Counted from the first letter of the stretch, positions 1 to 8,284 are shown. The stretch is 64,000 nucleotides of DNA from JAHIKV01 sp965195225 (GCA_965195225.1 CBDAFL010000161.1:1-64000); one strand, 5' to 3'. Made by a program: numbers and translations. The notes: generated from the sequence alone by a model not told the origin.

Positions 1-173
1 ACTCCACAATCGCCGGCATTTTCGGACCCTCCGTGGTCATCCCAACACGCCCAGCCGTCCTGCGCCGGGCCGAAACACTGACATTAAACCCGAAACACCC
101 TATCTTTCCAACGTCATTTGAGAGTTTGCAAAAGCTCAGTATAAACTGGCGTTTGCAAACTGCGGATTCAATG

Positions 174-198
174 CCCCCTCTCCCTTCGGGAGAGGGGG
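174..198. repeat. Perfect 11-bp stem-loop downstream of the PEP-CTERM gene
   Basis: Arms CCCCCTCTCCC (174-184) and GGGAGAGGGGG (188-198) enclose a TTC loop. No T-run follows on either strand, so it is not a classical terminator. It could protect the 3' end of the leftward PEP-CTERM transcript or be a dispersed palindrome. I see no gene in 1-274. Confidence 0.6.
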
Positions 199-274
199 CC
201 AATTTGCACGACTTCTGTTAATAAAACATACAAGCCGTCTCCAACGATCCGTCGAAATGGACGACTCTCAAAAC

Positions 275-937
275 CTACTTGCGCCGCCTCCATGCGAACA
301 GGAGCAACCCTAATCCGGCAGTAACAAGCAGCACCAGCGTACCCGGCTCGGGGATGCACCACGTGTCGATCACCAACTGATCGACATTGATGTTGCCGCT
401 GATGCGGAAAATTTCGTCCACCGGGTTCGGGTAAATGCGCCATTCATAGATGGTCCCATACCAACCGTCGGACAACGATTCCTCCAACACAATTTGCGGC
501 TCGTACTGCGGGTCCGGCAACGGGTCGAACTCGTCGAGGATCGGAACATCGCCCTGATCCTGCGGCTGCCACGTCAGTTGCACCCACATCCACTTGAACT
601 CATTGGGTGGCTCATGGTTGTCCACAATCACCCGGATTTCGCCCGACAGCGGCCAAATGCCTTGACGCCCCGACGCATCCTCGGGAATCCACTCCATGTC
701 GGGCCCCGGGATAACGGTTAATTGGGTGCTGGGCAACCAGGGCTTCCCGCCGAGAGGGGATCCATCGGGCGCGATCGGGTTCGGTTGCCAATCTGAGAAC
801 TCCCAATACTGCGACGTGGTAGAATACTCCCCTCGCCACTCCGGCGGCAGGATGTCGTCGGCCCACACGTTTGCGGTCGGGAACAACAACATTCCCAGGA
901 CCGCCAGGACAACAAAACTTTTTTTCGCGGAAAACAT
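275..937 (-). CDS. PEP-CTERM sorting-domain protein
   Basis: Predicted secreted protein of 221 residues, probably anchored or processed at the cell surface by an exosortase-type system. The start used is the internal ATG at 937: it follows an AAAGGAG sequence and begins a clean signal peptide (MFSAKKSFVVLAVLGMLLF, mature part near ADDILPP). The longer reading frame upstream to 1036 lacks this logic. The C-terminus shows the sorting tripartite signal: a PEPGT motif, a hydrophobic helix (LVLLVTAGLGLLLFAW) and a terminal RRRK cluster. The middle is Trp- and Pro-rich, without a domain I recognise. PEP-CTERM proteins are typical of planctomycetes; no exosortase gene lies in this window. Confidence 0.88.
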   Translation of the reverse strand: MFSAKKSFVVLAVLGMLLFPTANVWADDILPPEWRGEYSTTSQYWEFSDWQPNPIAPDGSPLGGKPWLPSTQLTVIPGPDMEWIPEDASGRQGIWPLSGEIRVIVDNHEPPNEFKWMWVQLTWQPQDQGDVPILDEFDPLPDPQYEPQIVLEESLSDGWYGTIYEWRIYPNPVDEIFRISGNINVDQLVIDTWCIPEPGTLVLLVTAGLGLLLFAWRRRK

Positions 938-1400
938 TACGCCGACTCCTTTATGAAAAACCATTCGTGGACACGCCGCGCGTGGCACAATCCGCGCGCG
1001 GCAACAAACCGAAAAACACCGGGAAAATTCTGCCAAGAAACGGCCCAGACATCACCCCCTTTCCGCGACGATACCGACTCGATGAGAACACTCGCCGCGA
1101 CTAACGATGAACCTCGCCCTAGACAAGCCGCAAAGGTCGCCTAATCCATCCATGTGGCTACCCGCCAGACTAGCAATTCGCACCAGAATAGTCAACGATT
1201 AGAAGCAGTTTTTTCTGGAAAATATATTCTCCCCCCAGCGTGAGTTAGCGCCGAGTGGGGGGGGGCAGGCGAGGGCGGCTTGCCGCCGGCCTTTTCCACG
1301 GTTAAAACCAGACAAAAGCCAAACGCCCCGCGGCTGCGGGTGGGGGGGGGATGGCGACAGTGATTATTCTCAATTGTTGGAAACGCAAGAAACACGCGCC
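938..1400. other. Intergenic region with two G9 tracts
   Basis: Divergent spacer between the PEP-CTERM gene and pabB. It holds two runs of nine G (1257-1265 and 1342-1350); the second lies 51 bases before the preferred pabB ATG. I see no convincing gene or RNA here. Confidence 0.4.
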
Positions 1401-2810
1401 ATGCAAACACATTTTTCATTGCCGTTGGTCGAGGAGATTGAACGGACGCCGGGGGCCGAAGAGTTGTTTCGGCGGATGGCCGGCCTGCCGCATTGCCTGT
1501 TCCTCGACAGCGCGATGGTCCATCCGACGTTGGGTAGATATTCGTTCCTGGCCGCCGATCCGTTTGATTTCGTGCAAGTGCCGGCCGACGGCAGCGACGC
1601 CTTGGCACGGCTCGACGTGCGATTGAAACGATTCGCCGCCGATCGGGTCGAGGGACTGCCGCCGTTTCAGGGCGGGGCCGCCGGGCTTTTCGGCTACGAC
1701 CTGGGCCGAAGCCTGGAACGGGTTCCAACGTCGGCAACCGACGAGTTCGGCGTGCCGGCGCTGGCCGTCGGACTCTACGACGTGGTGGTGGCGCTGGATC
1801 ACGTTGACGGCCGGGCGTGGATCATCTCGCAAGGGTTTCCGGAAATTGAACCCGCGCGGCGCGAGCGGCGCGCGGCCGAGCGGCTCGCCCAGATCGTCGA
1901 GATCATAAAGCCGCAACCGTCGGTCGCGACCCGCGCCGCAACCAACAGTCGCGGCATTGCGTCGGAACTCTCGTCGCAATATACAATCGCCGGCACATCA
2001 GGCGTGACGAGCAATTTTTCAAGGGAAGGATACCTACGGGCCGTCGAGCGGGTGATCGACTACATTTACGCGGGCGACGTTTTTCAGGTGAACCTTTCGC
2101 AGCGGCTGCTGGCCCCCGCCCGCGACGAACCGGCCGCGCTCTACCGGCGTCTGCGGCGCTGCAACCCGGCCCCGTTCGCCGGCTACTTCGACCTGAGCGA
2201 GTTTCAGGTGGTCAGCGCATCGCCCGAGCGATTTCTCCGCGTCTTGGACCGAGAGGTCGAAGCACGCCCGATCAAGGGAACCAGGCCGCGGGGCGGAGTG
2301 CCGGAAATCGACCGCGCGGCGGAGTCGGAGTTGATGGCCAGCGAAAAGGACCGCGCCGAAAACGTGATGATCGTCGATCTGCTCCGAAACGATCTCTCGC
2401 GGACGTGCCAGGCCGACAGTGTGCGGGTCGGCCGGCTCTGTGAAATCGAGGCGTACAGGCACGTGCTGCATCTGGTTTCGTCGGTGGTCGGGCGGTTGCG
2501 AGACGAGTGTTCGCCGCTCGATCTTGTGCGGGGCGCGTTTCCGGGTGGATCGATCACCGGCGCGCCGAAAGTCAGGGCAATGGAGATCATCGCCGAGCTG
2601 GAGCCGACCGCCCGCGGCGCGTATTGCGGCTCGTTGGGATACCTGGGCTTTGACGGCTCGATGGACCTGAGCATATTGATCCGCACGATCACGGCCGGTC
2701 GCGGCTGGTGGCAGTTTCCAGTCGGCGGCGGCATTGTGGCCCAATCCACCCCCGAGGGCGAATACGAGGAAACCTGGCACAAGGCGGAAGGAATGTTGCG
2801 GGCGATATAG
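1401..2810 (+). CDS. pabB: Aminodeoxychorismate synthase component I
   Basis: Converts chorismate, with ammonia from the PabA partner, into 4-amino-4-deoxychorismate for folate synthesis. The C-terminal chorismate-binding domain is complete: FQVNLSQR, the PIKGTRPRG segment, ENVMIVDLLRNDL and PGGSITGAPK are all visible. Lys in PIKGT is the feature that separates PabB from anthranilate synthase TrpE, which has Ala there; this supports PabB. The frame is open upstream to a TTG at 1374, but ATG 1401 is preferred because it begins the conserved N-terminus (MQTHFSLPLVEEI); neither start has a strong ribosome binding site. Length 469 residues is normal. The linker near residues 168-187 is encoded by a decayed palindromic element (1904-1961). 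pabA follows after a heptamer-repeat spacer, so the two are likely one operon. Confidence 0.93.
   Translation: MQTHFSLPLVEEIERTPGAEELFRRMAGLPHCLFLDSAMVHPTLGRYSFLAADPFDFVQVPADGSDALARLDVRLKRFAADRVEGLPPFQGGAAGLFGYDLGRSLERVPTSATDEFGVPALAVGLYDVVVALDHVDGRAWIISQGFPEIEPARRERRAAERLAQIVEIIKPQPSVATRAATNSRGIASELSSQYTIAGTSGVTSNFSREGYLRAVERVIDYIYAGDVFQVNLSQRLLAPARDEPAALYRRLRRCNPAPFAGYFDLSEFQVVSASPERFLRVLDREVEARPIKGTRPRGGVPEIDRAAESELMASEKDRAENVMIVDLLRNDLSRTCQADSVRVGRLCEIEAYRHVLHLVSSVVGRLRDECSPLDLVRGAFPGGSITGAPKVRAMEIIAELEPTARGAYCGSLGYLGFDGSMDLSILIRTITAGRGWWQFPVGGGIVAQSTPEGEYEETWHKAEGMLRAI
1904..1961. repeat. Decayed palindromic element inside pabB
   Basis: Left arm 1904-1929 (CATAAAGCCGCAACCG then TCGGTCGCGA) matches the left arm of the element at 55734-55827 almost base for base. 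The right arm 1938-1961 is a diverged inverted copy, about three quarters identical. It is read in frame as IIKPQPSVAT...ATNSRGIAS in the PabB linker, parallel to IKPRPLVAP...ATDGRGF in the protein at 55411. Confidence 0.6.
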
Positions 2811-2876
2811 TTGTCAGCCGTCAGTTTCCGTAACTCAAAAAAACTGAACACTGATAACTGATAACTGAAAACTTTC
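2811..2876 (+). repeat. Inverted heptamer arrays between pabB and pabA
   Basis: Left units TTGTCAG and CCGTCAG (2811-2824) face right units AAACTGA, ACACTGA, TAACTGA, TAACTGA, AAACTTT (2841-2875). The period is exactly seven, and the two sides are reverse complements in their core (GTCAG/CTGA), so the transcript can fold. The array runs to the base before the pabA ATG and replaces a Shine-Dalgarno sequence. Confidence 0.8.
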
Positions 2877-3488
2877 ATGCTCTTACTGATCGACAACTAC
2901 GACAGCTTTGTCCACAACCTCGCCCGATACTTCGAGCGATTGGGACACTCCACCCGCGTGATCCGCAACACTGCGATCGATGCGCGGGGCGTTGCCGCGC
3001 TGCGTCCTTCGGCGGTTGTTGTCTCGCCGGGGCCTTGTATGCCCGACCGCGCGGGTTGCTCGTTGGATGTCGTCCGCTCGCTTCACGCGGAGTTGCCGAT
3101 CCTCGGCGTTTGTCTGGGCCATCAAACGATTGTCGAGGCGTTTGGCGGTCGGCTGGCGCAGGCCAAAGTGCCGATGCACGGCCGAACCTCCTCAATCCGC
3201 CACAACTGCCGGGGCGTGTTCGCGGACATGCCGAACCCGTTGGTCGCGTGCCGCTATCATTCGTTGGTGGCCGACGAGGCCGCGCTGCCCGAGTGTCTGG
3301 ATATTACGGCCAGATCGGAAGACGGCACGGTTATGGCTATTCAACACGAGAGGCTGCCGATCGTCGGCTTGCAATTTCACCCCGAGTCGATTCTGACCGA
3401 CGGCGGTTACGCACTGCTGGCGAATTTTTTGCGATTGGCGGGCCTTCCCGCTCCGAGCGAACTACCCGCCAGCGAGCGATGCGAATAG
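2877..3488 (+). CDS. pabA: Aminodeoxychorismate synthase component II, glutamine amidotransferase
   Basis: Class I glutamine amidotransferase of 203 residues that releases ammonia from glutamine for PabB. The start MLLLIDNYDSFVHNL is the family signature; the catalytic triad is visible as Cys79 in GVCLGHQ and His168/Glu170 in HPES. The VVSPGP oxyanion loop is present. Some members of this family also serve anthranilate synthase; pairing with a PIKGT-type PabB suggests the folate role here, though dual use cannot be excluded. No Shine-Dalgarno precedes the ATG; the upstream DNA is the heptamer array, so translation may depend on coupling to pabB or on an SD-independent start. Confidence 0.94.
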   Translation: MLLLIDNYDSFVHNLARYFERLGHSTRVIRNTAIDARGVAALRPSAVVVSPGPCMPDRAGCSLDVVRSLHAELPILGVCLGHQTIVEAFGGRLAQAKVPMHGRTSSIRHNCRGVFADMPNPLVACRYHSLVADEAALPECLDITARSEDGTVMAIQHERLPIVGLQFHPESILTDGGYALLANFLRLAGLPAPSELPASERCE

Positions 3489-3497
3489 CCGCATATT

Positions 3498-3529
3498 CTC
3501 GTCCCCATGCAGAGCGTGGGAACAAGGTG
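3498..3529. repeat. Dispersed palindrome (CTCGT-CCCATGC type)
   Basis: CTCGTCCCCATGCAGAGCGT followed by GGGAACAAGGTG; a related copy lies at 39927-39960. The centre is palindromic around CATGCAGAGCGTG. It sits between the convergent pabA and glycosyltransferase genes. Confidence 0.6.
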
Positions 3530-4651
3530 TTAAACTGATGCGACGGCGTGATAGTGTTTTAAGAGATTTTCCGCCGCCGTTCGCGCGTCGAAGTATGTTT
3601 CCGCTCGGCGTCTGGCGGCGGCGGAGATGCGGCGCCGCAACGGCTCGTCGTCGAGCAATTCGACCATTTCCGCGGCAAGCGCGGCGGAATCGTCGGGCTT
3701 TACGAGCCGTGCGGACTCGCATTGCGGCGGAAAGATTTCCGGCGTGCCTCCAACCTCGGTGGCGACGACCGTCGTGCCGGCGGCGGCCGCTTCCAACAAT
3801 ACCCGGCCAAGAGGCTCTTGCCGAGCCGCATGGACCAGCAGCGTCAATTCGTTCAGCAGCGGGGCTACGTCGTTGCGGCGGCCGAGGAAGTGGACCCGCC
3901 CGAGCAGCGATCCGCCGGATGCATTGTGCAAATCGCTCTCGAATTGCCGCGATTCGTCCTTTTCTGAGTTGCGCTGGCCGACGATGAGGTAATGGACGTT
4001 TGGGGCCTGGCCTGCGACCATCGCGGCGGCGCGTAGTAGAACGTCTTGCCCCTTGCGAAGACCAATCTGTCCGATCGTGCCGATCAGTCGCGCTTCGGCC
4101 GGAAGTCCGAGTTCACGATGCAAGTATCCGGTCGGCGGCCGGGGGCGAAACTCGTCGAGATCGACGCCGTTGTAGAGGACGCATGTTTTTTCCGCCGACA
4201 GGCCGCCGGAGACGTGGAACTCGCGCGTGGCCCGCGATACGGCCAACAGCCGGGCGTGGCAATTCAAATCGGCCACGGCCCGGGTGCTGAGTTTGACGAT
4301 GTCTCGCAGATGCGCGATGCTCGGCAGCCGCAGCCGCGCGGCCACCGGACCCGACAACCGCCCCATCGACAGACTGTTGGCGTGCAGCAGCACCGGTCGC
4401 CGATGCGAAAAGATTTGTTCCAAACTCCCGCGGAGCAGGTCTGTCGGTATACGAACACCACCGCTCTTACGACATTGAAAAGACAACAACTCCACGCCAC
4501 GGCCGGCCAGTTCGTCGGCCAGCGGTCCTTCCGGCGGCGCCATCACGACGGGCGTGAAGCCGGCCGTTTGCACACCGTCGAGCACCGCCAACATCGACCG
4601 CTCGCCCCCGTTGAGCGTCGGGTATTCGCAGAGCAGGATAATTTCCGGCAT
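3530..4651 (-). CDS. Glycosyltransferase family 4 protein
   Basis: Retaining GT-B glycosyltransferase of 373 residues, predicted cytosolic or membrane-peripheral. The N-terminal domain begins MPEIILLCEYPTLNGGERSM with the glycine-rich acceptor loop. The C-terminal domain shows GTIGQIGLRKGQDVLL and the EPLGRVLLE (E-x7-E) signature followed by VATEVGGTPEIF, which binds the nucleotide sugar. Substrate cannot be read from sequence. It is the last gene of a leftward run after pdxJ and dapA (12-base gap to dapA); no polysaccharide cluster surrounds it. Confidence 0.88.
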   Translation of the reverse strand: MPEIILLCEYPTLNGGERSMLAVLDGVQTAGFTPVVMAPPEGPLADELAGRGVELLSFQCRKSGGVRIPTDLLRGSLEQIFSHRRPVLLHANSLSMGRLSGPVAARLRLPSIAHLRDIVKLSTRAVADLNCHARLLAVSRATREFHVSGGLSAEKTCVLYNGVDLDEFRPRPPTGYLHRELGLPAEARLIGTIGQIGLRKGQDVLLRAAAMVAGQAPNVHYLIVGQRNSEKDESRQFESDLHNASGGSLLGRVHFLGRRNDVAPLLNELTLLVHAARQEPLGRVLLEAAAAGTTVVATEVGGTPEIFPPQCESARLVKPDDSAALAAEMVELLDDEPLRRRISAAARRRAETYFDARTAAENLLKHYHAVASV

Positions 4652-4663
4652 GATTACGGAACG

Positions 4664-5557
4664 CTACTTGTCGAGCAATTCATAGGCGGCCAGCGTCTCC
4701 CGCAGCTTCATTTCTTCGGCGGGGGTAAGTTGCGTCATGGGTAGGCGCAGCTCGCCGGTGTCGCGGCCGAGCATCCGCATCGCCGCCTTGATCGGAATGG
4801 GGTTGGTCGCCAGCGAGAGCATATCGCGGCAGAGGGGAAACAGCTTGTGGTGCAGACGCCGCGCCCCGGCCATGTCGCCAGAGTTGAACGCCTCGATCAG
4901 CGCGATCGCGTCCTTCGGCACGATGTTGCCCACGACCGAGACGACTCCGCGAGCGCCGACCGCCATCAGCGGCAGCGTCAGGCTGTCGTCGCCGCTGAGT
5001 ACGGTCAGATCGGTGGAACCTATGATTTGCGAGGCCTGGTCCAGCGAGCCGGTGGCCTCCTTAACCATCGTGATGTTCGGCAGCTCCGCCATCCGCACGA
5101 TCGTCTCCGGCTCGATGTTCTTGCCGGTCCGGCCGGGGATGTTGTAAACACAGATGGGGATTTCGACGGCTTGGGCAATGGCCTTGAAGTGCTGAAAAAA
5201 ACCTTCCTGCGTCGGCTTGTTGTAGTAAGGGGCTACAACCAGCGCGGCGTCGGCCCCGACCTTTGCTGCCCAGCGGGTCAGACGCAACGCCTCGTCGGTG
5301 CTGTTCGAGCCGGTGCCGGCCATCACCTTGATTCGTCCGGCGGCGGCCTCGACCGCGGCCGATATCACGCGTTGGTGCTCGTCGTGGGAGAGCGTGGGAC
5401 ATTCGCCGGTGGTGCCCGCCGGACAGATGCACGTCGTGCCCGAGGCGATCTGAAACTCCACCTGGCGCTGCAACGCCTCGAAGTCCACTTGACCCGCGCG
5501 AAACGGCGTAATTATGGCGACCGAAAGACCGGCGAATTCTTCGCTTCTGGTTCGCAT
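4664..5557 (-). CDS. dapA: 4-hydroxy-tetrahydrodipicolinate synthase
   Basis: Condenses pyruvate with aspartate semialdehyde in lysine and diaminopimelate synthesis. All catalytic residues align with the E. coli enzyme at a constant offset of five: Thr49/Thr50 (AGTTGE), Tyr138 (VYNIPGRTG), Arg143 and the Schiff-base Lys166 (MVKEATG). Length 297 residues is normal. The ATG at 5557 has no clear Shine-Dalgarno; a heptamer array lies just upstream. Position between pdxJ and the glycosyltransferase suggests cotranscription but no shared pathway. Confidence 0.96.
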   Translation of the reverse strand: MRTRSEEFAGLSVAIITPFRAGQVDFEALQRQVEFQIASGTTCICPAGTTGECPTLSHDEHQRVISAAVEAAAGRIKVMAGTGSNSTDEALRLTRWAAKVGADAALVVAPYYNKPTQEGFFQHFKAIAQAVEIPICVYNIPGRTGKNIEPETIVRMAELPNITMVKEATGSLDQASQIIGSTDLTVLSGDDSLTLPLMAVGARGVVSVVGNIVPKDAIALIEAFNSGDMAGARRLHHKLFPLCRDMLSLATNPIPIKAAMRMLGRDTGELRLPMTQLTPAEEMKLRETLAAYELLDK

Positions 5558-5568
5558 GGCTTGATTGG

Positions 5569-5642
5569 TTTTCAGTTGTCAGTATTCAGTTCTTGATTGT
5601 GGAAACATGGGAATGCGGTTTGGAACTGAAAACTGACAACTC
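5569..5642 (-). repeat. Inverted heptamer arrays between pdxJ and dapA
   Basis: Left units TTTTCAG, TTGTCAG, TATTCAG (5569-5589) face right units GGAACTG, AAAACTG, ACAACTC (5622-5642). Same CAG/CTG heptamer family as at 2811-2876 and 33846-33896, placed directly upstream of dapA in transcription order. Confidence 0.8.
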
Positions 5643-6354
5643 ACGTCACCAGTTGCTTCATCTCCCGCACCGCCTCCTGGAGGCCGACCATGATCGCGCG
5701 GGCGATGATGCTGTGTCCGATGTTCAGCTCGTGCATGTCTTCAATGGCCGCGACCGGCCGGACGTTGCGATAAGTCAGCCCGTGGCCGGCGTGTAGCGTC
5801 AGCCCGGCCTGACGGACCAGTGCGCCGACCTTTATCAGATTTTCGAGTTCTTTATCCTGTTCGGCGCCCGGCGAGGCCAGGGCGTATTGGCCTGTGTGCA
5901 ATTCGACGGCGTCTACCGCCAGGCGGGCGGCTTGCTCGATCTGACGCGGATCGGGGTCCAGAAACAGGCTGACCGAGACGCCGGCCTCGCGGAGCCGATC
6001 GACCGCCAAAGCAACCCGATCGTATTGCCCGGCGATGTCCAGCCCACCCTCGGTGGTGATTTCTTCCCGACGCTCGGGCACCAACGTTGCCTGAGCGGGT
6101 TTCGCCTCTCGGGCGATTTCGATGATCTCCGGCTCGCAGGCCATCTCCAGATTCAGCTTGACGGCGACCGTCTCGCGGAGGATTCGCAGGTCGCGGTCGC
6201 AGATGTGGCGGCGGTCCTCGCGGAGGTGTATGGTGATGCCGTCGGCACCGCCCAATTCGGCCAGAGCGGCCGCCCAAACCGGATCCGGCTCGTAGGTTCT
6301 CCGCGCCTGTCGCACGGTGGCCACATGATCGATATTTATGCCGAGTTGTACCAT
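5641..6354 (-). CDS. pdxJ: Pyridoxine 5'-phosphate synthase
   Basis: Last step of the deoxyxylulose-5-phosphate-dependent vitamin B6 pathway. The start used is ATG 6354, giving MVQLGINIDHVATVRQARRT and 237 residues, the normal length; the frame extends upstream to 6483 without support. Active-site residues His43, Arg45, His50 and Glu70 correspond to E. coli His45, Arg47, His52 and Glu72; HAGHGLTYRN near the end carries the C-terminal active-site His. No Shine-Dalgarno is seen, but TATAAT lies exactly seven bases before the ATG, so the message may be leaderless. Confidence 0.96.
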   Translation of the reverse strand: MVQLGINIDHVATVRQARRTYEPDPVWAAALAELGGADGITIHLREDRRHICDRDLRILRETVAVKLNLEMACEPEIIEIAREAKPAQATLVPERREEITTEGGLDIAGQYDRVALAVDRLREAGVSVSLFLDPDPRQIEQAARLAVDAVELHTGQYALASPGAEQDKELENLIKVGALVRQAGLTLHAGHGLTYRNVRPVAAIEDMHELNIGHSIIARAIMVGLQEAVREMKQLVT

Positions 6355-6361
6355 GAGGCCG

Positions 6362-6389
6362 ATTATAGCGGCTCCACTGTTGGAGACAA
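6362..6389 (-). promoter_or_regulatory. Predicted pdxJ promoter, possibly leaderless
   Basis: On the minus strand TTGTCT (6389-6384), a 16-base spacer and TATAAT (6367-6362) are followed after seven bases by the pdxJ ATG. Transcription would then start at or next to the start codon. Confidence 0.5.
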
Positions 6390-6528
6390 GGCATCCGTCT
6401 TCGGAACCATCCCCCCTATAATGCAAGGTGAATTGGCCGCGAACATGTTGGGGCGGCTGCCTACGGGATTCGACAGACGGCAAGCCCGTGCGTGCCGAAA
6501 ATCGGAAGCGTACCGAAAAGCGATCGGA

Positions 6529-6957
6529 TTACCGCCGCATGGCGGGAACCGACCGGCGGGCCGTCCAACCGGTGGCTGGCAACGTGTCCGAAGAAGTTGG
6601 CGACGAGCGCCCGGCTATTTGGGAAGATTCGGTCGCCACGACGCCAGGCTCCACCACTCGGTCGGTGACCGAGAGTATCTGCTCCGAGCCGGGCACGTCG
6701 CCCAACCGCATCTCGCCTTCCGTGTATTCCCGGTACTGTTCGGCCCGGGCCGGCGTCGGCATCGGCGCCAGCGTTGGCATCGGCGCCGACGTGTTCTCAA
6801 GAATCGATCCTGCCCGCGATTGCATCGAACACGACTGGCAGTCGGGGGCATAATCGTAGACCGGCCCACGATAGTCAAAGGGATGTTGGCACATCCGACA
6901 ACCGGCCAGAGTGAACGAAACCGCAACTAATCCCAGACCCAGTGCCATGCGAAGCAT
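6529..6957 (-). CDS. Small Cys-rich lipoprotein
   Basis: Predicted lipoprotein of 142 residues. The start at 6957 is chosen because GGAGGGGGG lies about eight bases upstream and the protein begins MLRMALGLGLVAVSFTLAGC, a signal peptide ending in an LAGC lipobox. Right after the lipidated Cys comes CRMCQHPFDYRGPVYDY, a pattern I associate with small planctomycete lipoproteins of unknown function. The C-terminal half is Ser/Thr/Pro-rich and probably disordered. It is divergent from the two-component gene at 7617. Confidence 0.8.
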   Translation of the reverse strand: MLRMALGLGLVAVSFTLAGCRMCQHPFDYRGPVYDYAPDCQSCSMQSRAGSILENTSAPMPTLAPMPTPARAEQYREYTEGEMRLGDVPGSEQILSVTDRVVEPGVVATESSQIAGRSSPTSSDTLPATGWTARRSVPAMRR

Positions 6958-7616
6958 GAAAGACCCCCCTCCGCCGAAAGACGGTACGAACCAATTCCCC
7001 TCCAATAAGACGATCTACAGCGGTATTCTTCGGCTGAAAAGTTTGCCCAACCAGAATAATTCTTAGAATCGGTCGGCAGAAGGCGGGGACTGCGCAAGCA
7101 AGTGAAACGCGGCGGCAAGGGGAACAATCGAGCCTCGATATTGCTTGCATATCCACACAGCCCATCTCCCTTGTTCCGCCAAGGGTCGCGGCTTTACGTA
7201 GTTTCTGTTGCGGAAAGCTATTGGACCGGGTGCCATGGGTAAGCGAAGCTCACCCGTGGGCCGGAAAACGCGGAAACCCTATACGGATAAGCTCCGCTTA
7301 CCCATGACACCCAATTCCAGGCTTCATGAATAATCCGGGGTAATACGGCGTATTCCACACCCTGCGGCGAAGGATATGGGGTAATTGGGAAGAATTTTGC
7401 GTAAGTATAATGGGAACAGCGGCTTTGGGAAGCAATACCCATATTGACAGACACGGGGAGATAGCTATAATCGAGGGCAATTGGCAAGTTCGGCAATGTT
7501 GGAAGGGCCGGACGATCTTACCGTTTGCATAGAGCGTAGGGATGTGAAGAGTTTGCGGCAGTCGCGAACTCAGGGTGAACTCTCAAGCCAGTTTTGACAA
7601 GGATGGTGACGTAATT
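6958..7616. other. Intergenic region, repeats plus promoter
   Basis: About 660 bases without a convincing gene; the short frames here have no ribosome binding site or family resemblance. It contains half of a GGTCGCGGCTTTA palindrome arm (7184-7198), an inverted repeat with arms GGGTAAGCGAAGCTCACCC and GATAAGCTCCGCTTACCCAT (about 7235-7305), and the consensus promoter at 7444-7471 that reads toward the HTH-receiver gene. Confidence 0.5.
7444..7471 (+). promoter_or_regulatory. Consensus sigma70 promoter
   Basis: Perfect TTGACA (7444-7449), 16-base spacer, perfect TATAAT (7466-7471). It reads toward the HTH-receiver gene and would give a leader of about 140 bases. Confidence 0.65.
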
Positions 7617-8198
7617 ATGAAAACAGTGTTCACTACCGGCGAAGCGGCCAAAATATGCAAGGTTTCCCAGCAGACCATCATTCGCTGCTTTGATTCAGGG
7701 CAACTGAAGGGTTTCCGCGTACCGGGGAGTCGATTCCGACGCATCCCCCGCGAACAACTCTTTACGTTCATGCGCGACAACGGCATCCCCACCGACGCCC
7801 TGGAAAGCGGCAAGCGGCGGGTGCTGATCGTCGATGACGACGAGGAGTTGGGCGAGCTGATTACCGACGCCCTGGATCGCGACGGACGGTTCGAGACTCG
7901 CTGCGTCAACAACGGCTTCGACGCAGGCATGATGGTCAAGGACTACCGCCCCGACCTGATCGTGCTCGACGTAATGCTCCCGGACATCAACGGCAAGGAA
8001 GTCTGCCAACGGGTCCGCAACGACAAGAGCATGGACGACGTCCGCATCATCTGCATCTCCGGCATGGTCGAGGAGGACAAGGTCAGCGAGTTGAAAGCGG
8101 CCGGCGCCAACGACTTCATGCACAAGCCGTTCGAGGTCGAACGGCTCGTGGAGCGGATGTGCCAACATCTGGACATCGAGGTAATCTCCAACGCATAG
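7617..8198 (+). CDS. HTH (excisionase/MerR-like) plus response-regulator receiver protein
   Basis: 193 residues with an N-terminal winged-helix DNA-binding domain of the excisionase type (TTGEAAKICKVSQQTIIRCF, about residues 5-60) followed by a receiver domain. The acidic pocket (VDDDEE), phospho-acceptor Asp118 in LIVLDVMLPD, and the conserved Lys in MHKPFE are present. The order HTH-then-receiver is the reverse of the usual OmpR/NarL layout. ATG 7617 is chosen because AAGGATGG precedes it and MKTVFTTGEAA starts the domain. The histidine kinase 86 bases downstream is the likely partner. Confidence 0.87.
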   Translation: MKTVFTTGEAAKICKVSQQTIIRCFDSGQLKGFRVPGSRFRRIPREQLFTFMRDNGIPTDALESGKRRVLIVDDDEELGELITDALDRDGRFETRCVNNGFDAGMMVKDYRPDLIVLDVMLPDINGKEVCQRVRNDKSMDDVRIICISGMVEEDKVSELKAAGANDFMHKPFEVERLVERMCQHLDIEVISNA

Positions 8199-8232
8199 GC
8201 GCTTGAAGTCGTCGGAAGCATCCGCCGGACCG

Positions 8233-8248
8233 CTTGCGGTTTCGCAAG
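8233..8248. repeat. CTTGCGGTTTCGCAAG palindrome
   Basis: Six-base arms CTTGCG/CGCAAG around GTTT. Closely related copies occur near 28943-28957, 51942-51957 and 51963-51978. Here it lies between the regulator and kinase genes; the open frame passing through it is not regarded as coding. Confidence 0.65.
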
Positions 8249-8284
8249 ACGAGCGTCGTTGTATGCCTGCAAATCGCACTGCTC

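Noticed and set aside
174..198. Rho-independent terminator
   Set aside because: Perfect stem, but no T-run on either strand.
1374..1400. TTG start for pabB
   Set aside because: No ribosome binding site, and the family N-terminus begins at ATG 1401; kept only as an alternative.
7218..7496. 92-codon frame in the 6958-7616 spacer
   Set aside because: Runs through an inverted repeat and the consensus promoter region; no ribosome binding site or homology.
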